This document shows positions 36,832 through 45,351 of a stretch of DNA of 64,000 nucleotides, piece by piece. The DNA lies in assembly GCF_016518545.1 (NCBI RefSeq), contig NZ_JACVTO010000002.1:62001-126000 (forward strand), given 5' to 3'. The stretch is from Pseudomonas sp. S30 (GTDB lineage Bacteria; Pseudomonadota; Gammaproteobacteria; Pseudomonadales; Pseudomonadaceae). The translations under genes and the position numbers were made by a program. Each line of letters begins with the position of its first letter. The first letter of the stretch is position 1. The notes beneath the pieces were generated by a model. The model made no database searches, had not been told where the DNA came from, and saw nothing but the letters and a program-made list of their open reading frames with translations.

Positions 36832-39660
36832 TCAGAACCGGTAGCCGACTTCCAGCCAGTACTGGCGGCCGATCTCGTAGGTGGTGCGGGCGGTGCTGCT
36901 GTTGCTGACGATCGGGTTGACCTTGTCGGTGACGTTGGTCACATCCACGGCCACGAACAGCGCCTGCTCCCGGGCCGTGGGGATTTCCCATTTGACGCGC
37001 ATGTCCCAGGTCGGCGCCGCAGCCACCGACGCCGTGTCGTAGACCCGCAGGGATTCGCCGTCGACGTCCTGGTAGAGTCCGGTATCGATGATCTGCTTGT
37101 ACGCACCGCGATAGCGCAGGAAGTTGCTGATGCTCAGGTGCCAGCTGGGAATTTCGGTGATGGTGGTCAGCCGCGCGGTCCAGGGGCGGTTGAAGTCGCT
37201 GGCCGGCAGCTCACTGTAGGCCAGGCGGCTGCCGTCATAGATCACGTCGTCGTCGGCGTATTCCGCTTCGCTGAAGCCGCTTTCGTAGGTGCTGTAGGCG
37301 TTCTTGCTGCGTGACCAGTCCAGCGCCAGCTGCAGGCTGGTGACGCTGCCCAGTACGCGCCACGACTGGCTCGGGGTGATCGTCAGGGAGACGTTGTCGC
37401 TCTCGCTGGCACCGGCGTTGACATAGGTGTAGTAGATGCTCTGGTAGCCATCGACTGGGTCGAGGCCGAGCGTGCGCGACGATGTGCGCACCACCTGATC
37501 GTTGCCCTTGCGGTGCACGTATTTCAGACGGAAGTCAGTGTCCAGCCAGCGCTGCTCCAGCCCCAGCATCAACTCGTCGTCGTAAGGAATGTCCATGTCC
37601 GAGAAGCGGTTGGTATTGAGCGTCTGGCGCCCTACCCATGCGCCGTTCTGGGTGGTGCGGGTATAGGTGGTGTTCAAGCCCTGGCGGCCGTCGGCGAGGC
37701 GGTACTTGAACAGGTTGCGCCCGTAGTAACGGTTGGCGCCGAACACCAGCACGGTACTGCGGTCGCCGAAGAAGTCGTAGTCACCGGCAAAGCGCGGCGA
37801 CACGGTCTTCTGCTTCATGTAGTCGTCGCCCTCGAAGCGCAAGCCCGGACGCAGGCTGAGCTTGCCGATCTGCATCTGGTCGTCGATGAAGAACGCGTAG
37901 GCATTTTCCGTGAGGTCGATCTTGCCCGCATTGTACTGGGTGCGGGTGCTGCCCCACTGGCGGGTGCTACCGTTGAGCAGAGGGCTGACGGAGCACCAGG
38001 GGTCACTGCCGGCACAGCCGGTGCCATTGTCGCGCTTGAACACTGAGACGCCCTGCCCGGTTTTCTCGCGCTCCCAGGTGGCACGCTGCTGCGAAAGCTC
38101 AATACCCGTGGTGAATCCATGGCTGATGCCGGCGAACTCGAAAGCCTGCCACTCGCCCTTGAGGGTGTAGTCGATGCCGCGCTGGGTCTGGTCGAGATTG
38201 CCGAACGCGCCCTCCCCGCTGCGGGACGTGTTACTGCTGGGGTTGCCCCAGTTCTTGGCCGCGGAGTAGTACCAGAGCACGGTATCCGTCTCGTCCGACT
38301 CGCGCGAACTGTACAGGTTGGTCAGCGCCAGGGTATGGGTCCAGCGTGCCTGGTCACCCTCCCAGATCGCCTTCAGCGAACCCTGCCAGCCACCATTCTT
38401 GTTGGTGAACTGGGAGTTCAGGAAGTTCTGGCGAAAGAACACGTTCTCCTGGGGCGCCTGGATGAAAGAGCTTTCCAGGGTCAGCCGATCGTTGACGTCC
38501 CAGTAGGTCTTGAGCATGTAGTTGTCCAGCTGCCGGGTCTGATCCTGGCGGCTGTCGGCATTGGGGCTTGCGTAACCGTTGTCGTAGAGGTTGAGCGGGA
38601 TCACCGAACGGCGCTGGGAAAAGCTCAGGATCGCGCCGAAATCATCGGTCAGGTGGCCTTCGAGCATGCCGCGCAGCGTGGTTTTCTCGAACTCTGGCTG
38701 GTACTGCTCCGAGGACGAATTCTCGAAGCTCTCCTGGTCCTGCTCGGTGATGTGGTAGCGCGTCCATTCGGAGCGACTGAGTCCATAGGAGAACTTGCCG
38801 TGAAGATCCTTGCTCGGACGCCGGGTGATGGCATCGATCACGCCGCCATTGAAGCCGCCGTACTCGGCCGGCACGTTGCTGTCGTAGACCTTCACTTCCT
38901 GCAGCAGGTCGGCGTCCAGGGCGATGCCATGGGGGTTGCTGGGCGCGGCGTCGAACTGGCGGTTCTCGCTGTAGCCATGGGCCCCGGGGTCGAGGTCGTT
39001 GTTGATCGAGATGCCGTCGATCATGAAGTTGTTCTGGTAGAACTTGGCGCCATTGATGCTGATGTCGGCCGGGTCGATCTCGCCTGGCGTGCTGGAGCTT
39101 TTCTGCGACCCGGAGAACTGCACGCTGGGGTGCATCTGCAACAGCGTGGTGATGTCGCCGTTGGCCCCGGGGAAGGCACGGATGGCATCGTTGCTGATGA
39201 CCGTGGCGCCGAGGTAGCCATTGCCTTCGGTGTCGCCCAGCACCAAAGTATCGTGCAGCTCCATCGGGCCGGCAGCGGCTTCGCTGTGCAGCAGACGCAG
39301 GCTGACTCCGTCACCGTCCGCGTCCCAGGTCAGGCCGCTGCCTGAAAGCAGACGAGACAGTGCGGCCTCGCTGCTGAAGTGGCCACGCACCGGGTTGCCG
39401 TTGGCACCTTCGAGCAGTTGCGCATCGGCACTGACCTGCAGCCCGCTCTGCTGACCGAAGGCGATCAGCGCGGCGGCCAACTGCTGCGCCGGGATAGCGA
39501 ACGCGTGCACCTGCGACAACTGCGCGGGTGCGTCGGCGGCCCACGACATCGCCATCGGCAGCAGGCAACCCAGGCCCAGCGCGCCGCTGCCCAAGGCGTA
39601 TTTCAGGCGCAACGACCAATCCCGCGCGCTGCGCGGCTTGCGGATTGTTGTTTGAGTCAT
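36832..39660 (-). CDS. TonB-dependent receptor with STN signalling domain
   Basis: A 942-aa outer membrane receptor. After a signal peptide (to about residue 42, ending SWAA) comes the STN domain (about 50-120: FAIPAQQLAAALIAFGQQSG), which contacts an anti-sigma factor, then a plug domain (about 130-270) and a 22-strand-type barrel ending in the C-terminal phenylalanine (EVGYRF). An insertion with CAGSDPWC in a loop carries two cysteines. The gene follows fecR-like and precedes the M16 protease gene. With the sigma and FecR genes it forms a cell-surface signalling system. The ligand is unknown; by analogy with YddB/FusA it may be a protein or peptide rather than a small siderophore. Confidence 0.9.
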   Translation of the reverse strand: MTQTTIRKPRSARDWSLRLKYALGSGALGLGCLLPMAMSWAADAPAQLSQVHAFAIPAQQLAAALIAFGQQSGLQVSADAQLLEGANGNPVRGHFSSEAALSRLLSGSGLTWDADGDGVSLRLLHSEAAAGPMELHDTLVLGDTEGNGYLGATVISNDAIRAFPGANGDITTLLQMHPSVQFSGSQKSSSTPGEIDPADISINGAKFYQNNFMIDGISINNDLDPGAHGYSENRQFDAAPSNPHGIALDADLLQEVKVYDSNVPAEYGGFNGGVIDAITRRPSKDLHGKFSYGLSRSEWTRYHITEQDQESFENSSSEQYQPEFEKTTLRGMLEGHLTDDFGAILSFSQRRSVIPLNLYDNGYASPNADSRQDQTRQLDNYMLKTYWDVNDRLTLESSFIQAPQENVFFRQNFLNSQFTNKNGGWQGSLKAIWEGDQARWTHTLALTNLYSSRESDETDTVLWYYSAAKNWGNPSSNTSRSGEGAFGNLDQTQRGIDYTLKGEWQAFEFAGISHGFTTGIELSQQRATWEREKTGQGVSVFKRDNGTGCAGSDPWCSVSPLLNGSTRQWGSTRTQYNAGKIDLTENAYAFFIDDQMQIGKLSLRPGLRFEGDDYMKQKTVSPRFAGDYDFFGDRSTVLVFGANRYYGRNLFKYRLADGRQGLNTTYTRTTQNGAWVGRQTLNTNRFSDMDIPYDDELMLGLEQRWLDTDFRLKYVHRKGNDQVVRTSSRTLGLDPVDGYQSIYYTYVNAGASESDNVSLTITPSQSWRVLGSVTSLQLALDWSRSKNAYSTYESGFSEAEYADDDVIYDGSRLAYSELPASDFNRPWTARLTTITEIPSWHLSISNFLRYRGAYKQIIDTGLYQDVDGESLRVYDTASVAAAPTWDMRVKWEIPTAREQALFVAVDVTNVTDKVNPIVSNSSTARTTYEIGRQYWLEVGYRF

Positions 39661-39760
39661 GCCACATCCCCACCCCCGGACGAGCGCCGGGTCGTAAAAT
39701 TGAATACGAATCGATATCAGTTGTTGCGCGCGGGGGAGAAGACGGGGCAGTTCGAGGAAT

Positions 39761-39778
39761 TTTCAGAAAATTCTGAAA
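39761..39778. promoter_or_regulatory. Perfect inverted repeat upstream of the TonB receptor gene
   Basis: TTTCAGAA-AA-TTCTGAAA, an 18-bp perfect palindrome in AT-rich DNA, lies in the 169-bp gap between the fecR-like stop and the receptor start, about 100 bp before the receptor ATG. It is a good candidate operator or ECF-promoter-associated element; I do not recognise the binding protein. Confidence 0.5.
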
Positions 39779-39829
39779 TTATTTTGCTGGGGTCGTTAAA
39801 AGGCTGTGGCGCAATGACCGCGAGGGGTG

Positions 39830-40813
39830 TCACGGCTTGCTCAGAACCACAAGCCAGGGCCCATAGCTGTGCACTTCACCGCCATGGGGCCGGAGCATCG
39901 CGCGCAGCGCGGCCTGAGGCTTGCGCAGGTCGTAGACCCCCGTGACACGCTGGTCACCCAAGGCCTCGTCCCGCAGCACCACCAGGCCTGGCAGATACCG
40001 CGCCAGCTCCTGCACCAGTTCGGCGACACGTTGATCGTCGGCGATCAACTGCCCCTGTCGCCAGGCGGCCGCCTGGGAAGGCGCGAAGGCTTGCACCTGC
40101 GCGACGCCATCGGCGTAGCGCAGCCGCTGCCCGGCCGTGAGCGCGCCAGACAGTACCTGGTCATTGCCGGTATCTTCGACCCGTACCGAGCCATGCTGCA
40201 CGTCCACCCCCACCCTGTCCGGCTGCAGCTGGACGTTGAACGCGGTGCCAGTGACCGTCACCCGCACTTGGTCCGCGCGCACATGGAACGGCTTGGCCTT
40301 GTTGGGCACGACTTCGAAGAACGCCTGGCCACCGAGCAGGCGCACGTCGCGGTGGCCACCCGAGTAGTCCACGCTGATGGCCGTGTCGCTGTCCAGTTGC
40401 ACCACGCTGCCGTCGGCCAGCGTGACATCTCGCGTCTCGCCCTGGGCGGTGCGGTAGTCGGCCTGCAGGCGCAGGCTCAGCGCTGGCGCCACGGCCACCA
40501 GCAGACACGCCGCCACCGCGGCCCCGAGCCACCAGCGACGCGCGCGCCGTGGCTTTCTCGTCGGAAGCTGGAGCGGCACCGCCGCCGCCATGGCAGGCGG
40601 CTCGGGCCATTGCTCGACGGTGGCAGGCGCCAGCTGGCCAGTCAGTCGCCAGAGCCGCTCGGCCTTGCCATAGGCGTGGGCATTGGCCACGTCGCTGGCG
40701 CACCACTGTGCCAGCTCGGCACGCAGTTGCACATCGTGCGGGGCCTGCTGGATGCGCAGGAGCCAGTCCAGCGCCTCGTCGCGGTGGCTGGATATGCGGT
40801 CTGCTGACGTCAT
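39830..40813 (-). CDS. FecR-family anti-sigma/sigma-regulator protein
   Basis: A 327-aa protein with an N-terminal cytoplasmic anti-sigma (DUF4880-like) domain (ALDWLLRIQQAPHDVQLRAELAQ near residue 15, cut here for length), a basic stretch RKPRRARRW, one transmembrane helix (about 92-108) and a periplasmic FecR domain (about 120-220: GETRDVTLADGSVVQLDSD, VRLLGGQAFFEV). The C-terminal STN-contact domain follows. It would relay occupancy of the TonB receptor to the sigma factor encoded just upstream. The receptor gene follows 169 bp downstream. Confidence 0.9.
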   Translation of the reverse strand: MTSADRISSHRDEALDWLLRIQQAPHDVQLRAELAQWCASDVANAHAYGKAERLWRLTGQLAPATVEQWPEPPAMAAAVPLQLPTRKPRRARRWWLGAAVAACLLVAVAPALSLRLQADYRTAQGETRDVTLADGSVVQLDSDTAISVDYSGGHRDVRLLGGQAFFEVVPNKAKPFHVRADQVRVTVTGTAFNVQLQPDRVGVDVQHGSVRVEDTGNDQVLSGALTAGQRLRYADGVAQVQAFAPSQAAAWRQGQLIADDQRVAELVQELARYLPGLVVLRDEALGDQRVTGVYDLRKPQAALRAMLRPHGGEVHSYGPWLVVLSKP

Positions 40814-40901
40814 GTCCGGCGAATCTCCATGGGGCTCAAGGGCGCGAAGGGTCGCACAGAGTCGGCCCGTTCAGCAAAGGACGCGCCAGCCGCAGGTTTT
40901 T

Positions 40902-41402
40902 TCACTGCTCGTCCTCCAGATGGGCCATGCAATGGCGCAAGGCGTCGTGGACCAATTGATGCACCAGGCTCACCGACACATTCAGGTGCGCCGCCACCTG
41001 CTGCAGGGTGAAGCCACCCAGGCGGTGCATCTCGAACGCCAGCCGGGTACGCGCGGGCAAGGTTTCGAGGGCACGGCCGATGGCCGCGAGCTCGTTCTGC
41101 TGGGTGACGGTGGTCTCGGGTGAGGCAGTGCTGGAGGGCAGTTCGGCGAGTAGCTCGTCGCCACCGGGCTGGGCCTTTTCAGTGGCCATGCGGCGGGTAT
41201 GGTCGAGCGCCAGGTTGCGCACGATTCGATAGAGATAACTGGCTGGGTGGCAGATTTCAGTACTGTCGTCATGACGGCTGAAGCGTAGCCAAGCTTCCTG
41301 CACCACGTCTTCGGCGCGGGCCCGGCAGCCCACGATCGGCGACGCATAATCGAGCAACGCCGCTCGATGAGCCAGGTAGAGCTGGAGCTTGTCGTCCGTC
41401 AC
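40902..41402 (-). CDS. ECF sigma factor, FecI-like
   Basis: A 166-aa extracytoplasmic-function sigma factor. Sigma region 2 contains RAEDVVQEAWLRFSR and YLYRIVRNLALDHTRR; region 4 contains LPARTRLAFEMHRLGGFT, LQQVAAHLNVSVSLVHQLVH. The start is taken as the GTG at 41402: it gives the family-normal N-terminus (V-TDDKLQLYLAHR) and lies about 27 nt after the predicted transcription start. The frame extends to 41450, but that would begin inside the promoter. The downstream FecR and STN-type receptor genes make this a cell-surface signalling operon, probably induced by iron limitation through Fur. Confidence 0.9.
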   Translation of the reverse strand: MTDDKLQLYLAHRAALLDYASPIVGCRARAEDVVQEAWLRFSRHDDSTEICHPASYLYRIVRNLALDHTRRMATEKAQPGGDELLAELPSSTASPETTVTQQNELAAIGRALETLPARTRLAFEMHRLGGFTLQQVAAHLNVSVSLVHQLVHDALRHCMAHLEDEQ

Positions 41403-41435
41403 AGCACGGTAACCGAAGATTACGAGGGCGAGGAT

Positions 41436-41463
41436 GGTATACGCGACCAAGAATCATTATCAA
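41436..41463 (-). promoter_or_regulatory. Promoter with Fur box for the ECF sigma gene
   Basis: On the minus strand a -35 TTGATA (41463-41458), 16-bp spacer and -10-like TATACC (41441-41436). Overlapping the -35 is TGATAATGATTCTTG (41462-41448), matching 11 of 14 informative positions of the Fur consensus TGATAATNATTATCA. Iron-loaded Fur would therefore shut the operon off. Confidence 0.7.
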
Positions 41464-41640
41464 GTGTTACACGGTGACCAAGGCGTTTGGTGGCCGCTGG
41501 ACGGATGACCAGCGGTATCGAGTGAAGCGGTCGGGCGAGGTACACCCGGACGCTTCCCGGTAGGAGGAAGTGGTGACGTCAGGAGCGTGCTCAGCCGGAA
41601 GCGGAGTGAGATCGACTAAGGCGCGCGCCAGAACTTTTCA

Positions 41641-41675
41641 AAATCTCCTACCCCGATGCGTGGTCGGGGCAGGAG
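41641..41675 (-). terminator. Terminator between the aldo-keto reductase gene and the ECF operon
   Basis: Reading the minus strand, an 11-bp stem with one mismatch (CTCCTGCCCCGA / TCGGGGTAGGAG) and a 7-nt loop is followed by ATTTT. It lies 77 bp past the aldo-keto reductase stop. It would isolate the accessory block from the sigma-factor operon. The surrounding 41464-41640 holds no gene that I can support. Confidence 0.6.
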
Positions 41676-41751
41676 GCAGTAACAACCTTCCCATGCCAGG
41701 ATGCCAAATTTGACCTTGAATCTGCTGACACTCCGCCCCTCGGCTCCACCT

Positions 41752-42741
41752 CTACCAGGCATACGCCTGAGGTGCTTCGCCGCCTGGGCCGGGCCAGATC
41801 GTGTCCAGCCTCGACAGGGTGGAAGCCGAGAGTTTCAGCTCAAGTGCCTTGAGATTCTCGCGCAATTGCTCGGCAGTCCGAGGTCCACTGAGCGCTGCGG
41901 TTACCACTGGGTTTTGAAGGAGCCAGGCGAGTGCCACATCAGCCGGCGCGGCGCCCAACTCGTCGCATAGCGCTTCATAGGCCTCAAGTTGCGGTCGGAG
42001 CAGCTCGATCCTCTGCTGCAAGTGAGGCGTCGCTCGACGGCCTCCAGCGATCTTGCGCAGGACGCCACCCAGTAGCCCCATACCGATCGGGCTCCAAGGG
42101 ATCAGCCCGATCCCGAAGTGACGCAGCGCCGGGATCACTTCAAGCTCAAGAGTGCGTTGGGTGAGGTTGTACAGGCTTTGCTCCGAGGCAAGCCCCAACA
42201 GGTTGCGCGCACCGGCCATGCACTGGGCGGTGGCGATGTCCCAGCCGGCGAAGTTGCTGCTGCCGACGTAGGTGATCTTGCCTTCACGGATCAACTGCTC
42301 CATTGCCTGCCAGACTTCTTCCCAAGGCGTAGCACGGTCAACATGGTGCATCTGGTAAAGGTCGATATGGTCAGTTTTCAGACGCCGAAGACTGGCTTCG
42401 CAGGCACGACGTATGTGATAGGCCGACAGGTACTTGTCGTTGGGACCCGTATTCATGGGCTGGTACACTTTCGTCGCAAGCACGATCTTGTCGCGTCGCG
42501 ACGGGTCCTGAGCAAGCCAGTTACCGATGATCTCTTCGGAGGTGCCATAACCCCTGGCCATGTCCGGTGACTGCGGCCCGCCGTACACATCGGCGGTGTC
42601 GAAGAAGTTGATGCCGGCGTCAATAGCCTCACTCATGATTGCAAAGCTGGTCTTTTCGTCGGTCAGCTCGCCGAAGTTCATGGTGCCAAGCCCGATGCGG
42701 CTGACCTTGAGGCCGGTTCGGCCCAGATTTGAATATTTCAC
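41752..42741 (-). CDS. Aldo/keto reductase
   Basis: A 329-aa NADPH-dependent TIM-barrel reductase of the YajO/YghZ-like AKR group. The catalytic tetrad is visible: D and Y in FFDTADVYGGP (about residues 50-60), K in VLATKVYQPMN (about 87) and H in DLYQMHHVDRA (about 125), with the cofactor-binding C-terminal LSGPRTAEQLRENLKAL. Together with the hydrolase and MFS genes it may handle and export a reactive carbonyl or toxic compound. The substrate is unknown. Base composition and codon use look less GC-rich than in the neighbouring core genes. Confidence 0.9.
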   Translation of the reverse strand: MKYSNLGRTGLKVSRIGLGTMNFGELTDEKTSFAIMSEAIDAGINFFDTADVYGGPQSPDMARGYGTSEEIIGNWLAQDPSRRDKIVLATKVYQPMNTGPNDKYLSAYHIRRACEASLRRLKTDHIDLYQMHHVDRATPWEEVWQAMEQLIREGKITYVGSSNFAGWDIATAQCMAGARNLLGLASEQSLYNLTQRTLELEVIPALRHFGIGLIPWSPIGMGLLGGVLRKIAGGRRATPHLQQRIELLRPQLEAYEALCDELGAAPADVALAWLLQNPVVTAALSGPRTAEQLRENLKALELKLSASTLSRLDTIWPGPGGEAPQAYAW

Positions 42742-42836
42742 TGCCTTTAACTCCTGTGACTTCGCAAGTTTGGAGAATTCTGATCAGGCGTTCGTTGGCA
42801 CTGTCGACAAGAGCGCTTACGCGGCCGTCGTACCTG

Positions 42837-43943
42837 TCACTTCAGGTTGTCGTCGAAGAACCTGGCAATACGATCAAAAGGAATTTTGTCAGTGCGGTCA
42901 TACAAATCGACGTGGCTTGCCCCGCGAACGATCAAGAGCTCTTTGGGTTCCTCGGCCGCCGCGAATGCGGTCTCGCTGAAGTAACGCGAATGGGCTTTTT
43001 CCCCGTGGATGAAGAGGATGGGGCGCGGCGAGATTTCCTTGATATAGGTCAGCAGCGGCATGTTCATGAATGACAGCGGTGTCGTCACCGTCCAGGCATT
43101 ACCGGAGTTGACAGCCCGTGGATGGTAGCCGCGGGGCGTCATGTAGTAATCGTGGTAGTCAACGAGAAACTGTGCCTCACCGCCCTCGAGCTTGTTATAG
43201 GGTGGCTGATAGCCGGGCGCACCGCCTTGAGCATCGACCCAGCGCTGCTGACTGAGTCGCTCCAGCGTTTGCGTACGCTGCTCGAGTGTCACGCTGTCGT
43301 TGTAGCCCTTGGACATTAGTCGCGTCATGTCATACATGGTGCTGGTCACCACGGCTTTGACTCGCTTGTCTACAGCCGCAGCGTTGAGTGCCATGCCGCC
43401 CCATCCGCAAATACCGATGATACCGATGCGCTGGCGATCGACCTCCGGCAGCAAGCCAATAGCGTCCACGGCGGCGCTGAAGTCCTCGGTATTGATGTCG
43501 GGGGATGCCACATTGCGCGGCTGACCACCACTTTCTCCGGTGTACGATGGGTCGAACGCCAGCGTGACAAAGCCGCGTTCAGCCAAGATTTGTGCATACA
43601 GCCCAGAAGACTGCTCCTTGACCGCGCCGAACGGACCGCTGACGACCACCGCCGGCAGGCGCGCATGGGGGCGCTGCTTGGGGACGTAGACGTCGGCCGC
43701 GAGCGTGATGCCGTAGCGATTGGTGAAGGTGACTTTGCGATGATCGACCTTTGCACTCTGCGGGAAAGTCTTGTCCCATTCCTGCGTCAACTGCAATTGC
43801 ATTGTCTTGGCTCCAGGGTTGGTTGCGGAGTTGGCAGGGGTATTGGCTTGGCAGCCAAATAGCGCCATCAGCGCGGCCGCGAGTCCTAGCATTGGCAAAA
43901 GCCAATTGCTGCGCTGGTGAGGCTTGCGTTGCGGGATGTTCAT
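42837..43943 (-). CDS. Alpha/beta hydrolase lipoprotein with cysteine nucleophile
   Basis: A 368-aa protein. The N-terminal signal ends in a lipobox (ALFGCQAN), so it is probably a lipoprotein. The fold is alpha/beta hydrolase with GIIGICGWGGMALNAA at about residue 172: the nucleophile elbow is G-I-C-G-W-G, with Cys where esterases have Ser, as in dienelactone hydrolases. The catalytic histidine is probably in RGASHVDLYD, and FIHGEKAHSRYF is the acid-strand region. It is downstream of the MFS gene and upstream of the aldo-keto reductase gene on the same strand, so perhaps one unit. The substrate is unknown. Confidence 0.83.
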   Translation of the reverse strand: MNIPQRKPHQRSNWLLPMLGLAAALMALFGCQANTPANSATNPGAKTMQLQLTQEWDKTFPQSAKVDHRKVTFTNRYGITLAADVYVPKQRPHARLPAVVVSGPFGAVKEQSSGLYAQILAERGFVTLAFDPSYTGESGGQPRNVASPDINTEDFSAAVDAIGLLPEVDRQRIGIIGICGWGGMALNAAAVDKRVKAVVTSTMYDMTRLMSKGYNDSVTLEQRTQTLERLSQQRWVDAQGGAPGYQPPYNKLEGGEAQFLVDYHDYYMTPRGYHPRAVNSGNAWTVTTPLSFMNMPLLTYIKEISPRPILFIHGEKAHSRYFSETAFAAAEEPKELLIVRGASHVDLYDRTDKIPFDRIARFFDDNLK

Positions 43944-44009
43944 GGCGTTCTCCTGAGATTCTGTGCTTGCAAAGAGCGATGACCGGCCACGCCCCTCTTG
44001 TTGGCTGCG

Positions 44010-45218
44010 TTAACGGGCCGAGTTAGTCGAACGTGCTGTGACAAGGGTCAAGACCGCCGAAACCAGCAAGACTGTGGCGCTCATCAGGAAAGCACTCTCA
44101 AAGCCTCGTTGGTCGAACAAGAGCCCGCCCAGCGTGGAACCCAAGGCAATGGACAGCTGGACAACGGCGACGAAAAGGCCTCCCCCTGCTTCCGCATCGT
44201 TGGGGAAGACCCTGGCAATCCACGCCCACCAACCCACTGGTGCCGAGGTACCGGTCAGTCCCCAAAGCCCGAGCAGGGCGATGACAATGACCAACTGGTC
44301 CCCGAGTGCCACCAAGGTGGTGGCAATCAGGCACATCACGAACGGAATGACCGTCAGCGTCTCGTAGAAGCGGTGCTGGAGAACTCGGCCAATAACAAGG
44401 GTGCCGATGAAGCCAGCAGTGCCGATCACAAGCAGGACGAAGGAAATTCCAGCGCCGTGCACATCCGTCACGCTCTCCAGGAACGGTCGAACGTAGGTGA
44501 ACAAGGCGAACTGCCCCATGAACAGCAAGCTGCTCGCCAGCATGCCAACCGGCACTGCGGGACGTTTGAGCAGCGCGAAGACCTTGAACACATTGGCCTT
44601 CCCCGATGCGGGCGCGGTAACCGGCATGGGCGGCAAGGTTTTCCATTGCCAGGCAAGTGCCGCCAGGGCAATCGGCACAAGACAGAGAAAGGCTCCACGC
44701 CAACCTATGAGCGTGCCCAGCCAGGCACCCAGCGGGGCAGCAACCACCGTAGCGAGTGCGTTACCACCGTTCACCAGCGCCAGTGCCCGGGGCACGTCGC
44801 GACTGGAAACCAAGCGCATGGCCGTAGCTGCTGACATTGACCAGAATCCGCCGATCACGACTCCGATCAATGCCCGGCCCAGCATGTAGACCCAATAAGA
44901 AGATGCCAGCGCGACAATTGCGCCGGATACCCCCATGGCTGTCGTCAGCCACAGCAGCAGTTGCTTACGGTCTAAGCTGCCAGCCAGCGAAGAAATGAAC
45001 AGGCTGGTGATCACCGCGAACGCCCCAGAAATAGCGATGCCCTGACCTGCCATGCCTTCGGTAATGCCGAGGTCGTTGGAAATAGGGGTCAGCAGGCTAA
45101 CCGGCAAGAATTCGGAAGCGACCAACGCAAATGCGCACACGGATATCGCTAAAACCCCACCCCAGGAGCTGGATTGGGCAGAGGACTCACGGTTGGGATT
45201 GAGAGTACTGACAGTCAT
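44010..45218 (-). CDS. MFS efflux transporter (DHA1, YdhP/AraJ-like)
   Basis: A 402-aa inner-membrane protein with 12 predicted helices. ISVCAFALVASEFLPVSLLT near residue 25 and motif A SLAGSLDRKQLLLW near 78 are typical of the 12-helix drug:proton antiporter group, with LGRALIGVVIGGFWSMSA as motif B. It is divergent from a LysR gene by 133 bp, the usual layout for a regulated efflux pump. Hydrolase and aldo-keto reductase genes follow on the same strand. The substrate may be a drug, a sugar or an arabinose-like metabolite. Confidence 0.88.
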   Translation of the reverse strand: MTVSTLNPNRESSAQSSSWGGVLAISVCAFALVASEFLPVSLLTPISNDLGITEGMAGQGIAISGAFAVITSLFISSLAGSLDRKQLLLWLTTAMGVSGAIVALASSYWVYMLGRALIGVVIGGFWSMSAATAMRLVSSRDVPRALALVNGGNALATVVAAPLGAWLGTLIGWRGAFLCLVPIALAALAWQWKTLPPMPVTAPASGKANVFKVFALLKRPAVPVGMLASSLLFMGQFALFTYVRPFLESVTDVHGAGISFVLLVIGTAGFIGTLVIGRVLQHRFYETLTVIPFVMCLIATTLVALGDQLVIVIALLGLWGLTGTSAPVGWWAWIARVFPNDAEAGGGLFVAVVQLSIALGSTLGGLLFDQRGFESAFLMSATVLLVSAVLTLVTARSTNSAR

Positions 45219-45351
45219 TGCATGCCCTAGCGTTTGCGGATCGCTCCGCGAAGCCCTGAATGTTCAGGCATGCGATGGTGGGCGACTAGCTAATCAATAC
45301 TGAACAGGGTTATTAGCTTCACTAATAAATCATTCGTGCCAGACTAAGGTC
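45219..45351. promoter_or_regulatory. Divergent MFS / LysR promoter region
   Basis: A 133-bp intergenic stretch that is AT-rich close to the LysR start (GTTATTAGCTTCACTAATAA, 45310-45329, containing a TTATTAG...CTAATAA inverted repeat: 7-bp arms with a 6-bp centre). This palindrome is a good candidate for the LysR recognition site. It would control both the pump and the regulator. Confidence 0.6.

Noticed and set aside
39680..39715. Possible second Fur box before the TonB receptor gene
   Set aside because: GATATCGATTCGTATTC matches the Fur consensus only partly; too weak to report as a site.
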